From Hyaloperonospora brassicae (lineage: Eukaryota; Oomycota; Peronosporomycetes; Peronosporales; Peronosporaceae): a DNA stretch of 64,000 nt. Shown here in pieces: positions 20,301-32,800 of the stretch; the first letter of the stretch is position 1; each line of letters begins with the position of its first letter. The notes beneath the pieces are model-generated. The model made no database searches. It saw only the letters and a list, made by a program, of their open reading frames with translations, and was not told the origin of the DNA. Where the stretch lies: positions 186,001 through 250,000 of the forward strand of contig CANTFL010000183.1 of NCBI GenBank assembly GCA_947650285.1. The letters are read 5' to 3'. Made by a program: the position numbers and the translations under genes.

Positions 20301-23300
20301 ACGCATTAGGTTTGGTTGCTCCTCAGCATTATTATTGCAAAGGCTTAGTCTTTCGAAGTGATGCAAACCGTTGCTTATTACTTCGGAGAACATTTTTCCG
20401 CCTATTTAGCTAGATTGAATCTATAACAGAAGATCGATAGCCTGAAATCATGTCTGATTCCGTTTTTTTGCTATAAATAGAATCGCATGACAGAGGGAAC
20501 AACCTATGATGGAATTTAGACCACAGGTAAATGGAACGGCTGAAAAAGTGTAAACAGGTACCCGTTTGCTTACGATGAGTTGTAGCGCATAAAAACCAAT
20601 AGAACTGGTACGAATATGCGGAGCGTCTTACTTTCTCGCTAAAGACTGCCCAAAATCGGATGTAGAATAATGCATAATTAGATGTGATTCATGAGTGATA
20701 CTACTATTCTACGCTTAATGCAACGCTTATAGCCACGCTATGGAAGAGAATGTAGTACGATAAAACGACTATCCGAATATAGTAGGTGGCGATTTTGCAT
20801 TTAAAGTAATCAAAACCAATTCCAATCTTTATCAAATCAACAATAATTAGCCGCGATCCGTAAGCGAGCAGATCGAGACAACTCCTCTCTAGAGCTACGT
20901 GAGATAGAATTGGGTTTGCAAGTGTAGCTGTCTCTAAGTAGGCTTTGTAAGGTGTGTGACGTAGACGGTACCTTTAAGGTATAAAACATTATAAGTGGCA
21001 AAAACTTGTGACTATCCCGCAATAATTTTTTGTTTATCGGCAACTCTATCAACTTTTCTTAATCGTACATCTGCTGGAGATGCAACGGTATAGGTTTTTT
21101 TTCAACGATCCATGGACACGCTGCTGATAGATAATGAAGATCGTTTACATTTTGACGAAGCTTTACTGATGGATGACAGCAGGGAAAGAGATATGTGGCA
21201 AGAAGAGTAAGAAAAGTGCATGGTGATAGATATGCGATCGAATCGAAATACCTGCTACGGGCGGGTTATTGTCAATTTTAGGTATTGGACGGCTATAGCT
21301 TTTTGAGTAAGATGCGTGAAGCCGGTCTGAGTTGTGAGTCCTCCTTGAGCGTATAGGGTAAGCTGAGCCGCTTTCAAATGACGCAGATAAAAGAGAATGA
21401 ATCGTACGATCTATACAATAAATTGAGGTGTGTGATGGAAGGTAGAAGGTAGAAAATGCTGTAGAATAGGGTTGTACTTCTGTGTATAACAATTGAACGA
21501 AAAACTAGCTAACTGAAGGGGTATAAGATCAGAGTAGTGTACATATCTAGGGTGAAAAATTTAATCAAAATATGATCGAACTCCGATTTATAAGTTTCAT
21601 GTTCCTTCTGTCAAATAGTGATCTGGATCGATGACGAAGTAAGTGTCGTATACTTATTGCGTATAATAGACTTCTGCGAATCAGGACGATCCCAAACGGT
21701 GTAGAGAAAATATTCACGCCACGAATTCTAATATGAGCAATAATGAATGCCTCGATCAGATGAACAGGATCGACGCGCGTCATAAACCAATTTGTGTAAG
21801 CGTGGATAATCAAGCAAATAGAAGCCTACGATAAATTTTAGGTCGCAGTGGAAAAATACCATCTTATTTTAAGGGATTAATGTAAAAAGTTGTTCAATTG
21901 TGATTAAATGCAAGATCAAACATTCTCGGGTGTATTAGTAATCGGTCATCATTCAACAGTTACCGTCGTTGAGCAGCAGGCCTCAATAAGTATGGGTAGG
22001 GTACCGTAATGCCTGTCGTTTGCTTAACTTGAACGCTAGGTAGCGATGACTCATGTCGCGCTACTAACCTTTTATTTGTGAGAATACGTCATCAAAGGAT
22101 ACTATGAATAACAGAGGGCTTGATTCTCAGATTTATAAGTATTGTGTACTTCTTCGAAACAGCGCCAAGAATTACACACAGAATTAATATGTCCATGAGG
22201 ATCAAAGGAAAATATCTAGGCTTGGATTTATGGTAAAAAGCAAATCGAGAGTCATTTTTCTTACGCATACCATTGTATATTCTGACACCGACTAGTGGGA
22301 AAATGAAGATGGTACTTGGTGAGACGAGGCAAAAAAGCCGCAATGCATGAATCGCTAGACTGAAAACGCTCTAGCAAATTAGCAATAACTGCCAGAGAGA
22401 TCTGACTTAGGGATCAAGAACATCGTACCAATTGTGGTAATGTCACTATCCAAAACGTGACTGGCCTAGATACCACCATATGCTCTCGGAGTATCAAAGG
22501 TATCGATATCGTCGTCAGCTATCTCGAGTTTAAAATCGTTCAATTCGGTAGGACCGTCCATCTCGATCCTTTTTATATTAAATCGGTAGTCTCTGTAGGA
22601 AGATGATAGAACGAATAAAATGCTGATACCTGATCCGGTCAAAAATAATATGATATTGGGGGGGATTGACAAAGTAGAAGAATAAATCAACCGGGGCCAT
22701 TGATGGACCTTGTATAGAGCAATATGGCCGCTAAACAAATAGCGGTGTCTATCGGTAAGGTATGAAACGGGAAAGCACAGATCAATTTACTATCTCCCCA
22801 ACTAATTTCCGATTGTGGCGATCCTTCATCGCCCATTATAATGCCGGGAGACATAAAGTATTTTGATTGAAGATAGAAGAATGAATCACAGCAAGGATTT
22901 TGTCAACTATTTGAATTTGTATACCCTATCATGTCTCCAGGAGCCGATGGGTATAGAAAAAGGACCTTAGGACTCGATCAGATATGCATTGTAATTGTAT
23001 ACGTTGATGCTTGGAAGGTAGGAAGACGCCTTTATCGATCTCGGATCCGACCCGAGATCAGGCGGTCTTTTATCTAGGTGGGGGTATGAAGGCAAAGTAG
23101 ATGGAATGAAAGTATCTATCTAGAATTTGACGCATCTGTTCTGGACAACATTACCATACTGTCAATCTAGTATCGAAGAGAGCAGTGGCCGGCTGCTTCG
23201 TGGTCTTGCCCTTGTCCCATTACCCACAGCTATCTGTAGACCGCATTGAGATCTTGATAATAGCAGCGGATAGCAATATTTAATACTGTGCTAATTCGCC

Positions 23301-24894
23301 TACAAGAGAGATTAGTGTATTCACGTGATGTAAAGAAGTACTGGCCTCATATAAGACTAGAGTGGCAATGATTTGAAATCCATTTTCGTTATTCTGGAAT
23401 TTCCAAGGGAGAAGCATCTTTCGGTAGCTTTTAACATTGGGTACAGACGGAAATATGATTTTTTTGAGAAATGGTTGTATCTTCTTACGTATGTACGATT
23501 ATGACTAAAAACCCGACAAACAAACTTTATATACCCTCAGTATGCGATGGTGGACTGATCAAATATTGCAATTTAATTGTAGCCAATCCATGGTCCTTCA
23601 TTTTGCTGTTTCATCGAATAGGCTTATAAAGGGTAGGGCAATTATTCTGACAATAACCGACAAATTGTGTCGGAATGATGTCAAAAATATGTTTGGTCGC
23701 TACAGAAATGCCAAGTTTAAGGCACACTATGTTGCATATTGTCAAAGATTCCGAAAAAGTTGGCACTTCTGTAATTAATTACATGTTAAGCTTAATTTAT
23801 TATTATTCCAGACATACTCCACTGCAAAGTAAACGCTTTAAAATCATCAACATTGAGGTTATGTCGAAGTATGTCTACGCAGTATGCAAAGTCTAAGTCA
23901 TTTTCCGCAGTAAGCTGAACAGAAACGTTGAACTACGCTTGTACAATTTGATTACCAGACAGCACAGGAACATGATCATTCAGTTGTTGGAGCCAGCCAA
24001 TACTAACTCGGCCATGTTTACAGCAGTAAACAACTCAATTTAACATAACGAATATGTCAGAGTACCCCACAGTAAATCGATTAAACACGGCTTTTCTCGG
24101 TGATATATTTGATGCGTGATTTTTCAATTTAATGGAATAGTACACCATACACCTCGCCTACATCGGGGGCAGAAACACAAAATCAATTTTGAGACTCTGA
24201 GCTCTCTTATTAAAGTCAAGTTACGAAGCGGCTGCCAGAATTATTCGCTACGCAAAGACCAATTTTGTACGTCATACTACTCGAGTTGGCGCGCACACTG
24301 GCGTGGTTATGCATGCCAAGAGTGAGAGAACCATTAAGAAAGATGCATCATGTAAGAAAGGTGAGTTAATATTTTTGATGTAAAACGTATAAATGACTGC
24401 CACAATTTTTAAAAAGCTACCATGGCGCTTCACTTGTGTGTCGAATGTGGCATGCCTTCGGTCGGGCGTCTGAAATGTCGCTTTTCCATAAGCAAGATCG
24501 GTCTATTAGCGCTAACAGCCTTGAGCGCTTGCAGCAACCTCAATGAAAAGGCTATAAGCAAAAAAATTGTAGCGTAAAAAGCGGTGCTTGAAAGCAGATC
24601 TATTTTGGACCTATCTCCATCAAATCACACTACATTGGGCACATAGCAGAAGTCATCTTAAGCACCCGACATTCCACGTTATGTACCTAGTAGGGTTTAA
24701 CAGGTTTCTGTCTATGTTGAAAACATCAAAAAGCAACGTCAGAATTTTATCGAGTTTTTATGCTTCTATATACAAAAGATGAGCGGCAGAATTTATCGAT
24801 GCGACACTTTCTAGCCAAACTAGCTTCCTTCTATCTCTTCAGGTATAGTTACCGATCGTACAAGAACGGAAGATATAAAATTTAATAGTGTGAT
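17331..24894. other. AT-rich gene-free tract
   Basis: About 7.5 kb with many stops in all frames. The longest frame (18890-19351, plus) shows no recognisable motif or codon structure. No RNA gene, TIR or array was noticed. Most likely ancient, decayed transposon sequence. Confidence 0.55.
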
Positions 24895-25130
24895 CAGCAT
24901 CAGCATCAGCTATAGTATCAGCATCAAAGGTATGATCAGCATCAGCATTAGTATCAGTATCAATAGTATAATCAGTACAGCAACGTCGATAACATAAACC
25001 TTTATAGCATCAACATCAGCATAAAAAGCATCAGCAAAAAAAACATCAGCAACATCGACAAAAGCATCAGCATCAGCGTCATCAACATCAGCATAATTAT
25101 CAACGTCAATAGCATCAATAGCATCGGCAT
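24895..25130. repeat. Degenerate (ATCAGC/ATCAAC)n hexanucleotide tract
   Basis: Imperfect ATCAGC, ATCAAC, ATAGTATCAGC and CATCAGCATAA units run for over 200 bp. The minus-strand frame with Met/Leu repeats across it is a by-product. Confidence 0.85.
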
Positions 25131-25747
25131 TTTACCAACAGCATTAGAAGCACATACAACGTGGCAAAAAAGCTTCAGACCGCGCACATGATCGAAAATT
25201 AGATAGCAACAATAACACCGGACTGCACATGATATAGAGAGTATATGGCAACAATAACGTCAAACTGCACCCGTCAAAACTACAACTATCGATTAAATTA
25301 CTACATTCGTGGCCGCTCGAGTTCTCTACGTAGCTTAGTGCAAGTAACAGACGCTACGATTTTGAGGCATTGTGTATTAGACTAATCGAATGACTTGCCG
25401 CACACAAATATGCCTGGAATTTAGTTTTGTGCGTAACAAACAAATTGTCGGACCGTTTGACCTACCATTTAATGGCACTTTATCTTAGCCGCCAATAGAT
25501 GCTACAAGAAGAGCCGTGTCTTGCAAAGCATCATGTGGTAAAGAAATTACGAGATATTTCTGTTGAGTGAAGGCGTGCGAATCCACAGATTATAGACGTC
25601 AGCTTAGTCCGAAAAGGATTTTGAAAGAATACTCTCTAGGACGGGTGGATCCCGGTCTGGTACTCTAACGTGCCAGATCGTGAGATCCTGTATGACAAGA
25701 ACGAGATAAGTGGTGACGCTGAGACGGTTACGTAATCTGAATATGGT
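25131..25747. other. No gene recognised
   Basis: AT-rich at first, becoming GATC-rich from about 25600 as it grades into the minisatellite. No supported frame. Confidence 0.4.
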
Positions 25748-25960
25748 CCCGATCGGATCTTGCGATCCTATCCAATATCGCGGTCCTGATTCGATTTCGC
25801 GATCCCGATCCGATCTCGCGGTCCCGATCCGACGCACGGTCCCGATTCGACCTCGTGACCCCCATCCGATACCGCGATCCCGGTTCGGTCTCGCGTCTTC
25901 GATTCGATACTACGATCGCGATCTGTTCTGTCGATCCCGATCAGATATCGCAAGCCTGGG
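25748..25960. repeat. 19-20-bp minisatellite, about 11 units
   Basis: Units of the form YCGATCTCGCGATCCCGAT follow one another with substitutions. The 104-residue frame through it (25710-26024) is an artefact of the repeat, giving IPIR/DPHPIP-type peptides. It lies immediately upstream of retroelement leader copy 2, just as the 84-88-bp GATC-rich array lies upstream of copy 1. Confidence 0.85.
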
Positions 25961-26115
25961 TTCAGCTGCATACGATTCTGGTGGAGGTTACGTCAAAGTA
26001 TTAAATAGAGCACACTTGGTGTAAACCACATAGGGACAAAGGGGCGATCTTCTGAAATAGTAGACGCGTGGTTTCAAAAGTCGTGACACAGATAGGCCTA
26101 GAGATGTGTTAGTGT

Positions 26116-26768
26116 TTGGTTTTGATTGGTTGACATCAAATAGAGCTCAATTGCTTTTATGTACAAGTGTCGACTTCTCTTTCGGGTTGGAGTATTGGCC
26201 ACCCGACGTCAAGAGAAGTTACATACTTTAATTAAGTGATATCCCTGGATTGTGTGGTTAGAAATGAAGGACTCTCAAACGACAGAACCAACTGCAATCG
26301 AACGCAACAAACAAGTAAAGGAAAAGGACTTGAGATCGCGAGACGGTCGAAGTGGTCAGAAGGATCGCATATCAAGTATTTATTTTAGACAAGGCGATCT
26401 CGTAGAGATCAAGGTAACTCATATCGAGCACCTTAAAAGTAAACCCAATATCGTGTGAAAGTTTTCACATGACGGCCCCAACCTCAAACACGTTCAAGTT
26501 CGGCATCGACTCGAGTCAACCTGGAATAGTGCAAGCCGCTCTACCGACGGGTACAGAAGTTAAGCAAAAGTTACAACACGAATTCAGATTGCCCCTTCCA
26601 TTGGTCGGTCTTCCAGGCGCCCGTGGAAAGTTGGTATCGACTCGACAAAAGAGCGATCTTCACTCACCCAGAATCACGTCTCTTCCTGTAGCATCGTTCA
26701 GTGAGGATTGTGTCTCACTTAATCCTGGCGCAGAGCATGTGGTGAGTGCCAACAGAGGCCAAAACTAA
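26116..26768 (+). mobile_element. Retroelement leader fragment, copy 2 (unclassified)
   Basis: Homologous to 14741-15145 (minus). The peptide 26252-26458 shares RSRDG-SG-K and QGDLVEIKVTHIEH with copy 1. 26469-26768 is a further open frame of 99 residues without a recognised domain, perhaps the next part of a gag-like gene. A nested hairpin uses arms 26173-26181/26211-26219 and 26182-26187/26201-26206; GTGAAA/TTTCAC lies near 26454-26470. Confidence 0.55.
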
Positions 26769-26773
26769 ACAAA

Positions 26774-26830
26774 AATGAGTAGGTATTTAGCGTCTATTTT
26801 TATCTTTTATAATTGTAAAGCCTACTCATT
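26774..26830. repeat. Inverted repeat ending AATGAGTAGG / CCTACTCATT
   Basis: A perfect 10-bp stem at the outside, extended imperfectly inward, with an AT-rich spacer of about 30 bases. Possibly a fold-back remnant or terminator-like structure; role unknown. Confidence 0.6.
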
Positions 26831-29800
26831 AAAAGAGCATAATTTTTTTTCGGACTATTGGTCGGAATAGATAAAATGCCGAAATCTTCATTGTATGAAT
26901 AAATTATAACATATAATTTTATAGTAAAGATCCAAGCGCAAAGATGATAACACATTAATCTGCTCTTGTAATAAGATAAAAATCAAACTCGATGAATTCG
27001 TTATTTATTCACTTGCCCAGACATGCCGTCTCACGTAGAAGGTCCTCAAATCGTTGTTCTTATATAACCATTTTTACTCGTATATCCGTAAGTGAAGCGA
27101 CCTTGGGATATAATTTACGGTTCAAAAATTGACATTTCGCCTTGTTCTTAGGACCGAGCTTAAATTACTACGCGCAAGCCTCCACACACAGATCTGGTAC
27201 TCTTGCATAGATCTCTCTCAATTCATTAACAACTATCCCTGTTTTAATCTTTTAAAAACTTGAGCCGTCTAGCGATCTAAATAGGTATCCTTGTATGCTG
27301 CGACCGATCTCATTTCGGTATTGCGAGTTCTTTCACGATTCAATTTAATTATTTGAAATAGGTATTCGCAATATCGACCAGGATCTAAGTTCTGCCTTCC
27401 ATGTCTTAACAAAATGTGTGCCTCCCATAATGGGAAGCAAATATTTTGCTCGGAGAAGGGAACCGCGTATACTGAGCAGAAAGGTATAATGCCAGTCTAG
27501 TTATGTAATAGCCTAATATATATAAACCATCAGTGTGCCTGTCCCAAACCCCAGGATACCCTCCAAACCGGTATAACGCTTACGCTAGAATTTCCCTATT
27601 CGCTTGTTAGTATCCCACCTTTGGAACAATAATCACGTTAATAATCGCTAAATGGTGCACTTTAAGCGAAATTGCACCATATCGATTAATAGGGAAAATT
27701 TAGAATATCGTAATTACGTCCAGATTATGACGAATCCATCCAAATGTTGAGCCAGCTATACTTCGATTTACTTTAAGACATCAAGTTTAAAACCTTCCGC
27801 CGAATCGTTTGTTTTGAAATGTAAAGATTGTCACAGAATTTCTTCATAATTACTTCCATCAATTTTAATCTAATTTGCCATTGGTTTTCCTCGCACAAAT
27901 CCACATCTTGATCTCGAGTGTCATTTCTAGGTACATGGGAATGTGTTTGGTGATAGATTCTTAATTTTATCTTTTTTTGGTTCACGTCCATATAAAATGA
28001 TGTTTAGAAGCGAAACAATTGTTTCTATTATTATCCTCTTTAGTCAGTTCAAGCTAGTGTCCAATCAGGTGGCACGAAGCCGATCAAGAGCCTTGGATTC
28101 TCTTTTTCCATCGGTAACAATCATCCTTGTCCTATTCCACCAATTATACGTTCCACTCACCATATATATAGTTCATGGTTTAGAAGAGCACTGTTGCCCT
28201 ATATAATTCCTGTACATAAAGCAAACAGTTCCAGACCAAAAGAACATGGTCCCAAGCTGTTGTACTTGTACCACTGGCGATTTGAAATAAAACGGATTTA
28301 CTCGATAAATTTCTTTGTGTCACGAATCAGGATCGTTTTGCACCTGGTATACACAGAAATTGATGTCATTCTTCGTCATATTGACTTCGCTATAATTTGG
28401 ATGGTGCACTTACAGTAACAAAACAACTTGGACGTTGTAAGAGAACTTCCATCTACCGAAATAGCTCTGTATATGAAAGATAAGAACTACATCTTAAATC
28501 CCATCTTAAACTACATATGGGTCGCAGTTCGTATTCCACACATGTATAAAAGGATAGGGTGCGATTCGGCGATCGACATCGAACGAGATGCTGATCGGAT
28601 GTTGCTCGGTACATAGCGCATCAAGTAGCGAGTCATAGATTTTAGATATTGCGAATATTGTCTTGATTGATTCTGTCAGTGAGCAATGTAAGACGTCTAA
28701 TTTAGAGTGAAGGTTGAATTATAATTTATAAGTTTGAAATTTATGTCGATTTGCGTCTATCTGAAAGGAACGTACTCGCCATAAAATGGATTGTGCAAAT
28801 TGCAATACAGCCTGTATGGAAAATAAATAACATCTGGATATTGGCAATAAACGACTTGCGCGCTGCTAAACGTTACAAATCAAGCCGTGACATCCTGCCA
28901 CACGTTCTTTTGTTCATTACTTGATGACGACCAATATGATGAACATTGTGCGTTTAGTGAAGCAACGACGAAGTAAATATGATGTTCAGTGTGCGCTAAG
29001 TGACCCCACTACTCATTGTTTGTATGGTCATTGTAAAAACAACGAAATGAAGTTGGTTCTTCTATAGAACGTACCTCTAACAAATTTCATCGAATCTCTT
29101 TTTGACGGTGCAATAAAGAAAATTACATACGGAGGACCAAAAGTCTTTACATATTTCAGTAGCTGTTTATATAAGCGACCTGCAAAGAAGCTTCGTCCGA
29201 GTTTGGCATTATGCATTTGCGACCATATATCGTCGCTCAGAGTCCATGTGAATTTACAATTGATCCCATAGCATGGAGCAAAAATTATCATTTGCTAATT
29301 GGGTCTCTGATATCTATTACCAACAACTAAAATATTGACATCGTGTATCATTTCGAGCTTTTTATCAGTACCTAGAGTAGCTAACAAAATTATAGATAGA
29401 TGACGACCACAGTACGTTGCTCTTTTGCATCAAGAAAAAAAACCTTTTCGCAATCACATACAACCGTGACATCCAAGATATATGTCGTGCTCGCTTCTTA
29501 CATCTACGTGTATAGTTGTAGCGATTGTTAATAACTCTATTCCATCATATAATAATGGAATATTTGTAATGATCTTTTCTTCTACAAGTCAAAGCAGCAT
29601 AAAACGTTCTTTTTCTCTTCAGATGATGAATATATAGTGTGGCTTCTTGCGGCGCAAAAAAATATGGAATCATTCAATAAATCAAGTAAAGCTGACTACT
29701 TACCGGCTGCTTCCTACCGTCATGAATGTTCATACTTGACATGATATATGAAAAGCACATCAGGTATCTACCATTCTTTAGCAACGCATGTTGACCAATG

Positions 29801-32800
29801 TAGAAAGTAAGCGATACTCGATTGAAGATAGTGTGTTCAAGATGCAAGGTGGACTTACTGCTAATCGACTTGTAGATCCCATAACACAGTCATTTTCTAC
29901 GCCTCCTTTCCCCCATCTTACATCGACAGGCAAACCAAGGAGATTTTTAAAGATCCATTACAAAATAATGTGATGGATTATTAATCACTTGCTGTTATAG
30001 GAACAGGTATCATGGCTCATTTAATATTCAATTGCTAATTAGACACGTCATTTTGCATCAAAATAGCCTATCGAAGAATCTGAAGAAGAATTATTAAATA
30101 AGAGTTGAGCTTTGTGCATTCTTTGACACAGATCATTGACGTTACTTCCTATATCTGAATTGTCGTCTTAATTAGTCTATGATTGTACCACTCGGTCTTT
30201 GCTCACACATTAGGCCCCTTTTTTTAAGCGGTTGTGATATTGAAATCAAATGAGATAATTATACTCGCCAATTATAAGCACAATATGAACCTTACTCATA
30301 CAACTGCATTCAAACAGCAGGCAAGAAGAGTTTTGATATCCACTAGGTAAGTTTTACACCTTCTAAAGCTGCAAGAGGCGACTACGCAAAATTGTTAATT
30401 GTATAGAATAAGAGGTGATAAGTAGAAGTGACGGTGGGATAGCACTAAAAGCGATATTTTGGGATAGAATGACAGACAAGACCTTCTTTTCCTCCGCGAA
30501 TGATATGTCGTTTGTTTATATAGTAGTGCTCCCATAAATAATTTGAAGTGAAACAATTATTGTGTAATCGACACATCAATTTCAAAATACAGCGCAACTC
30601 GTTGGTGTGAATGATAATCGAATATATCTCAGCGATCACGAGGTCCATTCGTCACGTGGAATCTGTAAATCTATAGGTGACACAGGATTATCTATACAAT
30701 TTACATTTGTAAGGTCCATCGTTAACGGGAACACCTGATTCACATACCAGCGCAGCATGCATGGCAAGTGTTGTAATCAACGGAGCACAATCATATTAGT
30801 GACTATGTCGACATGGTGGATACCCACTATCATGAATAAAATCGATACCAGGTTACAAATAATTATTCGATCGAAACAATTTGGTCGATTTTGCAGGATC
30901 AGCCAAAAATTTAACCCTTCATGTGCTGGTTGTCGATGAAGTATCTAAGTTCGATACATTTATGATACAAAGAGAGGTAAATGAATATAAAATTATATAA
31001 ACGAAAGCTGATGTATTAGAATTTGACAACAGGTCAATATCGTGACTATATTTCACAGGAGGGCGAGGATACAAAATGTGCTAGAAATATTATTTGATCC
31101 GACACTAATCGCCGTTGTCATAACTCTATGTCGACGAAGTGCCTTCGGATGAATATTTTACATACGATTGATAACGCAATGCAATATTGAAAAAAATGTG
31201 CATCTGTCTGATAACAGGGTATTATAACGACATCGAGATACCAGACGATCAATCAAGTAGAAGCCTTCTATAAATAGTAAAAATATTATCGAATAAAGCA
31301 CCGGCCGAATTAATTCAGATACGAGAGATGGATGCAGCGACAGATTTTCTGGACGTGACGTCACAAAAATGACAATCATGTAATCGTTTTCGCAAATTTC
31401 TGTACTAAATTTCCGAGAAATTGTCTTTGGCATTCTTGTTCATTTTAGCGACATCTATAGTCTAGCCTACATCCACAATTTTTCCGAACTTGCTGCGATC
31501 ACATAGTCGTCGGCTGTACCAAAACACAAGAAATATTCATTTACAAGTACAAATAGAGTATCTTGCGATCTCTGCATACTTATATCAACGAATTCTGCGG
31601 AGTTAGATAACACGGTCCTCTTCCACCCTAATTATGCGGTGTTCTGGAAGCATGATGCGACAGTATGGTGATTAAGAAATATACCAATTCAGATTACAAT
31701 CATACTAGTGTGACTATGAATATCGCTAATATGTTGACACCTATAGTTTTGCACCAAGAGACTCTAAACAGACCAAAGGTATACTTGGAGATATATACAT
31801 CAACCAGGGGAGATCCCTCCTCGTCAAATAGACTAATTCAGCGACGAATTAATCTGAGTATCTGAATTGTTTGAGTGCCAGCAACTGCCGATACCGAGAT
31901 TTGACATTAACTTCTACACTAGACGCCATACAACATCTGTGATACACAGTTTCAGTCTAGCTATTGGCAAGGGTACACGTATTAAATGTTATAACCGTAA
32001 TTAAGAAGGTAACATATATTGGAGTCAAGCATAATGAAAGGATCAAAAAGAGAGTTTGCTTGGTAATTTGGTAAGCTCACAGACGATTGATAATGGATGA
32101 ATTGGCTTTATACGATACACCTCAATTGAATATAACAATCGTCGATACAATGAATGCAGCCGTGCCGTGATCAGTTCGGTCGATCTTCTGCCAATTTGCA
32201 CGATAAATTTCTACCCTTTTATCTGGTATTGTTACACGACATTGCACTACCACAATATCAGTTTTTTATTCTTAACTATTATGTATTCATTTAGAGATAC
32301 TGTCCTGATACGATTTATGAGTAATGATGTATAAAGAAGGCGCGTGGATTGATTTATGCTATAATATTAAATTAGCTTGTTACATCTTATACGTACAAAA
32401 AAGATTTGGAGTACGACATGCGAATCGGTACAGGTTATAGAAGACAAGACATGTATTTTTCCGACCAATTTCACTCTGTACAATACAGGCTTCTTTTACC
32501 TCAACTTTACTTGTCTATAATATCCAACGGCTCCTGTAGATAGTTTTCGTAATGTATCGGATGATCTATTTTATACTGGGACCTGTGTTAGCCATTTTAC
32601 CTCCAATCAGTACAAGCGCTACGTGCAGGTGAATCCTTTTTTCTCGAGCACAAGAATTGCACTATACTCAGTATACAGGATAGGCTGGTTTTTTTATTTC
32701 TAAGTCTGGCCATGACTAAAAGATCTGGTCTCGTCTTGGCAATTAAGGGTTTAATCACAGACGGTGGCAGAGTAAAGTTTACCGATTCCCTAAGATAGCG

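Noticed and set aside
25710..26024. 104-residue frame with repeated Ile-Arg-Pro-type peptides
   Set aside because: Generated by the 19-20-bp GATC-rich minisatellite.
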